64,000 bases of DNA from Acidobacteriota bacterium (GTDB lineage Bacteria; Acidobacteriota; Blastocatellia; Pyrinomonadales; Pyrinomonadaceae). Below, piece by piece: positions 62,906 to 64,000 of the stretch. The stretch's first letter is position 1. Each line of letters starts with the position of its first letter. The DNA lies in contig JAHBSK010000001.1 in assembly GCA_019639175.1 (NCBI GenBank), forward strand, positions 62,001 to 126,000. Reading direction: 5' to 3'. Position numbers and translations under genes: made by a program. The notes below the pieces were generated by a model. It did not search any database. It had not been told where the DNA came from and saw only the letters and a program-made list of their open reading frames with translations.

Positions 62906-63319
62906 ATGCCCAAAACAAATTTCCAAAATCTTAGGGTTTATCAGTTGGCTGAAAAGCTGTCTGATGTGGTCTGGGAGATGGTTATTTGCTGGGACAGTTT
63001 TGCAAAAGATACTATAGGGAAACAACTGGTAAAATCGACAGATTCGGTCGGGGCGAACATTGCAGAAGGTGAAGGCCGAGGCAGTTATCAGGACAATCGC
63101 CGGTTTGTAAGGATCGCCAGAGGGTCCCTTCAAGAGACTCAGCATTGGCTCCGTAGAGCATTCAAGCGGGGTTTGGTGTCGCAGGAACAGATAGCGGTCA
63201 TAAAACCGATCATCGAACAGTTATCACCGACCTTAAATGCGTATCTAAGATCAATAGGAATGACCAAAGATAAACAAAGGCCAATGACGAATGACCAAGG
63301 ACAAATGACACAAAAATGA
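62906..63319 (+). CDS. four-helix-bundle protein (S23/rRNA-intervening-sequence family)
   Basis: 137 residues: NLRVYQLAEKLSDVVWEMV, QLVKSTDSVGANIAEGEGRG and RFVRIARGSLQETQHWL are the hallmarks of this family of small pentameric helical proteins of unknown function. The core ends near residue 118; the last 19 residues are translated from the dispersed repeat (MTKDKQRPMTNDQGQMTQK), so the C-terminus is repeat-derived. Between purine phosphorylase and uridine kinase it looks like an insertion. Confidence 0.88.
   Translation: MPKTNFQNLRVYQLAEKLSDVVWEMVICWDSFAKDTIGKQLVKSTDSVGANIAEGEGRGSYQDNRRFVRIARGSLQETQHWLRRAFKRGLVSQEQIAVIKPIIEQLSPTLNAYLRSIGMTKDKQRPMTNDQGQMTQK
63258..63309 (+). repeat. right copy of the dispersed AATGACCAA repeat
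   Basis: Contains GAATGACCAAAGATAAAC, AGGCCAATGACGAATGACC and AAGGACAAATGAC: tandem and inverted variants of the unit at 62832. It overlaps the end of the four-helix-bundle gene and stops just before the uridine kinase start. Confidence 0.65.
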
Positions 63320-63957
63320 TAATCGGAATTTGCGGAGGAACAGGATCTGGGAAAACGACGATTGCGCGCGCCATTGTTGAGGCGGTCGGCGACGGCAATG
63401 TCGTTTTGGTCGAGCAGGATTCGTATTACAGAAATCTGGCGGATATGCCGCTGGACGAACGGCATCAGGCAAATTTTGACCATCCTGATTCCATCGACAG
63501 CGATATGCTGGTCAATCATCTGATGCGGCTGAAGCAGGGCCTGACGGCGGAGATGCCGCTATATGATTTTAAGACACACACGCGGAGCGACCGCATAGAG
63601 ATAATTGAGCCGAAACCGGTCGTGATCGTCGAGGGCATTTTGATATTTGCCGAACCGCGCGTGCTCGACCTTTTGGACGTGCGGGTCTATGTCGATACGC
63701 CTGATGACATTCGGTTTATTCGCCGCCTGAAACGCGACATTGCCGAACGCGGCCGGACGGTCGAATCGGTTATCGAGCAATATTACCGAACGGTGCGTCC
63801 GATGCACTTTGAATTTGTTGTGCCATCCAAACGCCACGCGGACATCATCATACCCGAAGGCGCGAACACCGGCATAACCGTTGATTTTCTGTGCAGCATG
63901 GTCCGCGAAAAACTGACCGAACAGCAGGCGGAAACACGACCGGCGGGAAGTGTGTAA
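63316..63957 (+). CDS. udk: uridine kinase
   Basis: 213 residues with Walker A GGTGSGKT, DSYYRNL, NFDHPDSIDSD, PLYDFKTHTRS and VIVEGILIF, as in Udk. Phosphorylates uridine and cytidine, consistent with the nucleoside uptake and PNP genes upstream. The start overlaps the end of the preceding gene by 4 bases (ATGA). Confidence 0.95.
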   Translation: MIIGICGGTGSGKTTIARAIVEAVGDGNVVLVEQDSYYRNLADMPLDERHQANFDHPDSIDSDMLVNHLMRLKQGLTAEMPLYDFKTHTRSDRIEIIEPKPVVIVEGILIFAEPRVLDLLDVRVYVDTPDDIRFIRRLKRDIAERGRTVESVIEQYYRTVRPMHFEFVVPSKRHADIIIPEGANTGITVDFLCSMVREKLTEQQAETRPAGSV

Positions 63958-64000
63958 CTAACGTGGACGAACGTCCTCGTTCATCCCGGATCACTTATCG

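Noticed and set aside
62906..63319. Diversity-generating retroelement accessory protein or rRNA intervening sequence
   Set aside because: The family can occur in both, but no reverse transcriptase, template/variable repeats or rRNA gene is nearby.

Overview
The window looks like a chromosomal segment of an Acidobacteriota bacterium, most likely of the Blastocatellia/Pyrinomonadaceae type. This is inferred from gene content: a very large Oar-like TonB-dependent receptor with an N-terminal carboxypeptidase-regulatory domain, futalosine-pathway menaquinone genes, many Sec- or Tat-exported proteins, and small cysteine-rich proteins. No rRNA, tRNA, prophage, CRISPR array or intact transposase was recognised.

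Layout. 1-4.6 kb (mostly minus): the 5' part of a NorD-like gene running off the left edge, an FHA/DUF5715 membrane protein, a small zinc-ribbon protein and a SurA-N-like exported protein. 4.7-7.9 kb: a GAF-PAS histidine kinase and a sigma-54-type response regulator, closed by a strong terminator. 7.9-15.3 kb: exported proteins, a DsbB/DsbA pair, an S1/P1 nuclease, an M20 peptidase, DprA and a YkgJ-type Cys-cluster protein. 15.4-18.2 kb: topA of Bacteroidota-like type, flanked by what look like the 5' and possibly the 3' remnants of another topA. 18.2-23.1 kb: methyltransferase, GNAT, a NorQ/CbbQ ATPase, an antitoxin/PIN-toxin module plus a decayed second copy, a monooxygenase-like protein and a Tat-exported amine oxidase. 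23.3-29.6 kb: the TonB-dependent receptor, an M1-peptidase-like protein lacking all zinc ligands and a Dabb protein. 29.8-38.7 kb: four transporters (MHS-type MFS, AGCS, APC, DASS), with an aromatic-amino-acid-type decarboxylase and a membrane protein on the other strand. 38.9-43.5 kb: PpiD-like foldase, NAD kinase, alkyltransferase-like protein, cyclase-family hydrolase, GNAT. 43.7-47.8 kb: a secreted protein, then mqnA and mqnC around a YdeI-like gene. 47.8-50.0 kb: small accessory genes, a decayed stretch and a second Phd/VapC-type module. 50.0-53.1 kb: rhodanese, small membrane proteins, LolA-like and TonB-C-terminal-domain proteins. 53.2-59.6 kb: a heat-shock cluster on the minus strand (hsp20, clpB, grpE, ClpC-like) behind a near-consensus promoter with a dyad. 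59.8-64 kb: two nucleoside-type ABC permeases, purine nucleoside phosphorylase, a four-helix-bundle gene between inverted repeats, and uridine kinase, together a nucleoside uptake and salvage block.

The genes are ordinary housekeeping and transport for the most part. The points of most interest are evolutionary: an apparent in-place replacement of topA, a duplication carrying the tail of the NorQ gene together with a toxin-antitoxin module, a small gene unit bracketed by inverted repeats, a pseudopeptidase, and several families of imperfect palindromic intergenic repeats. No clearly new multi-gene system was found.
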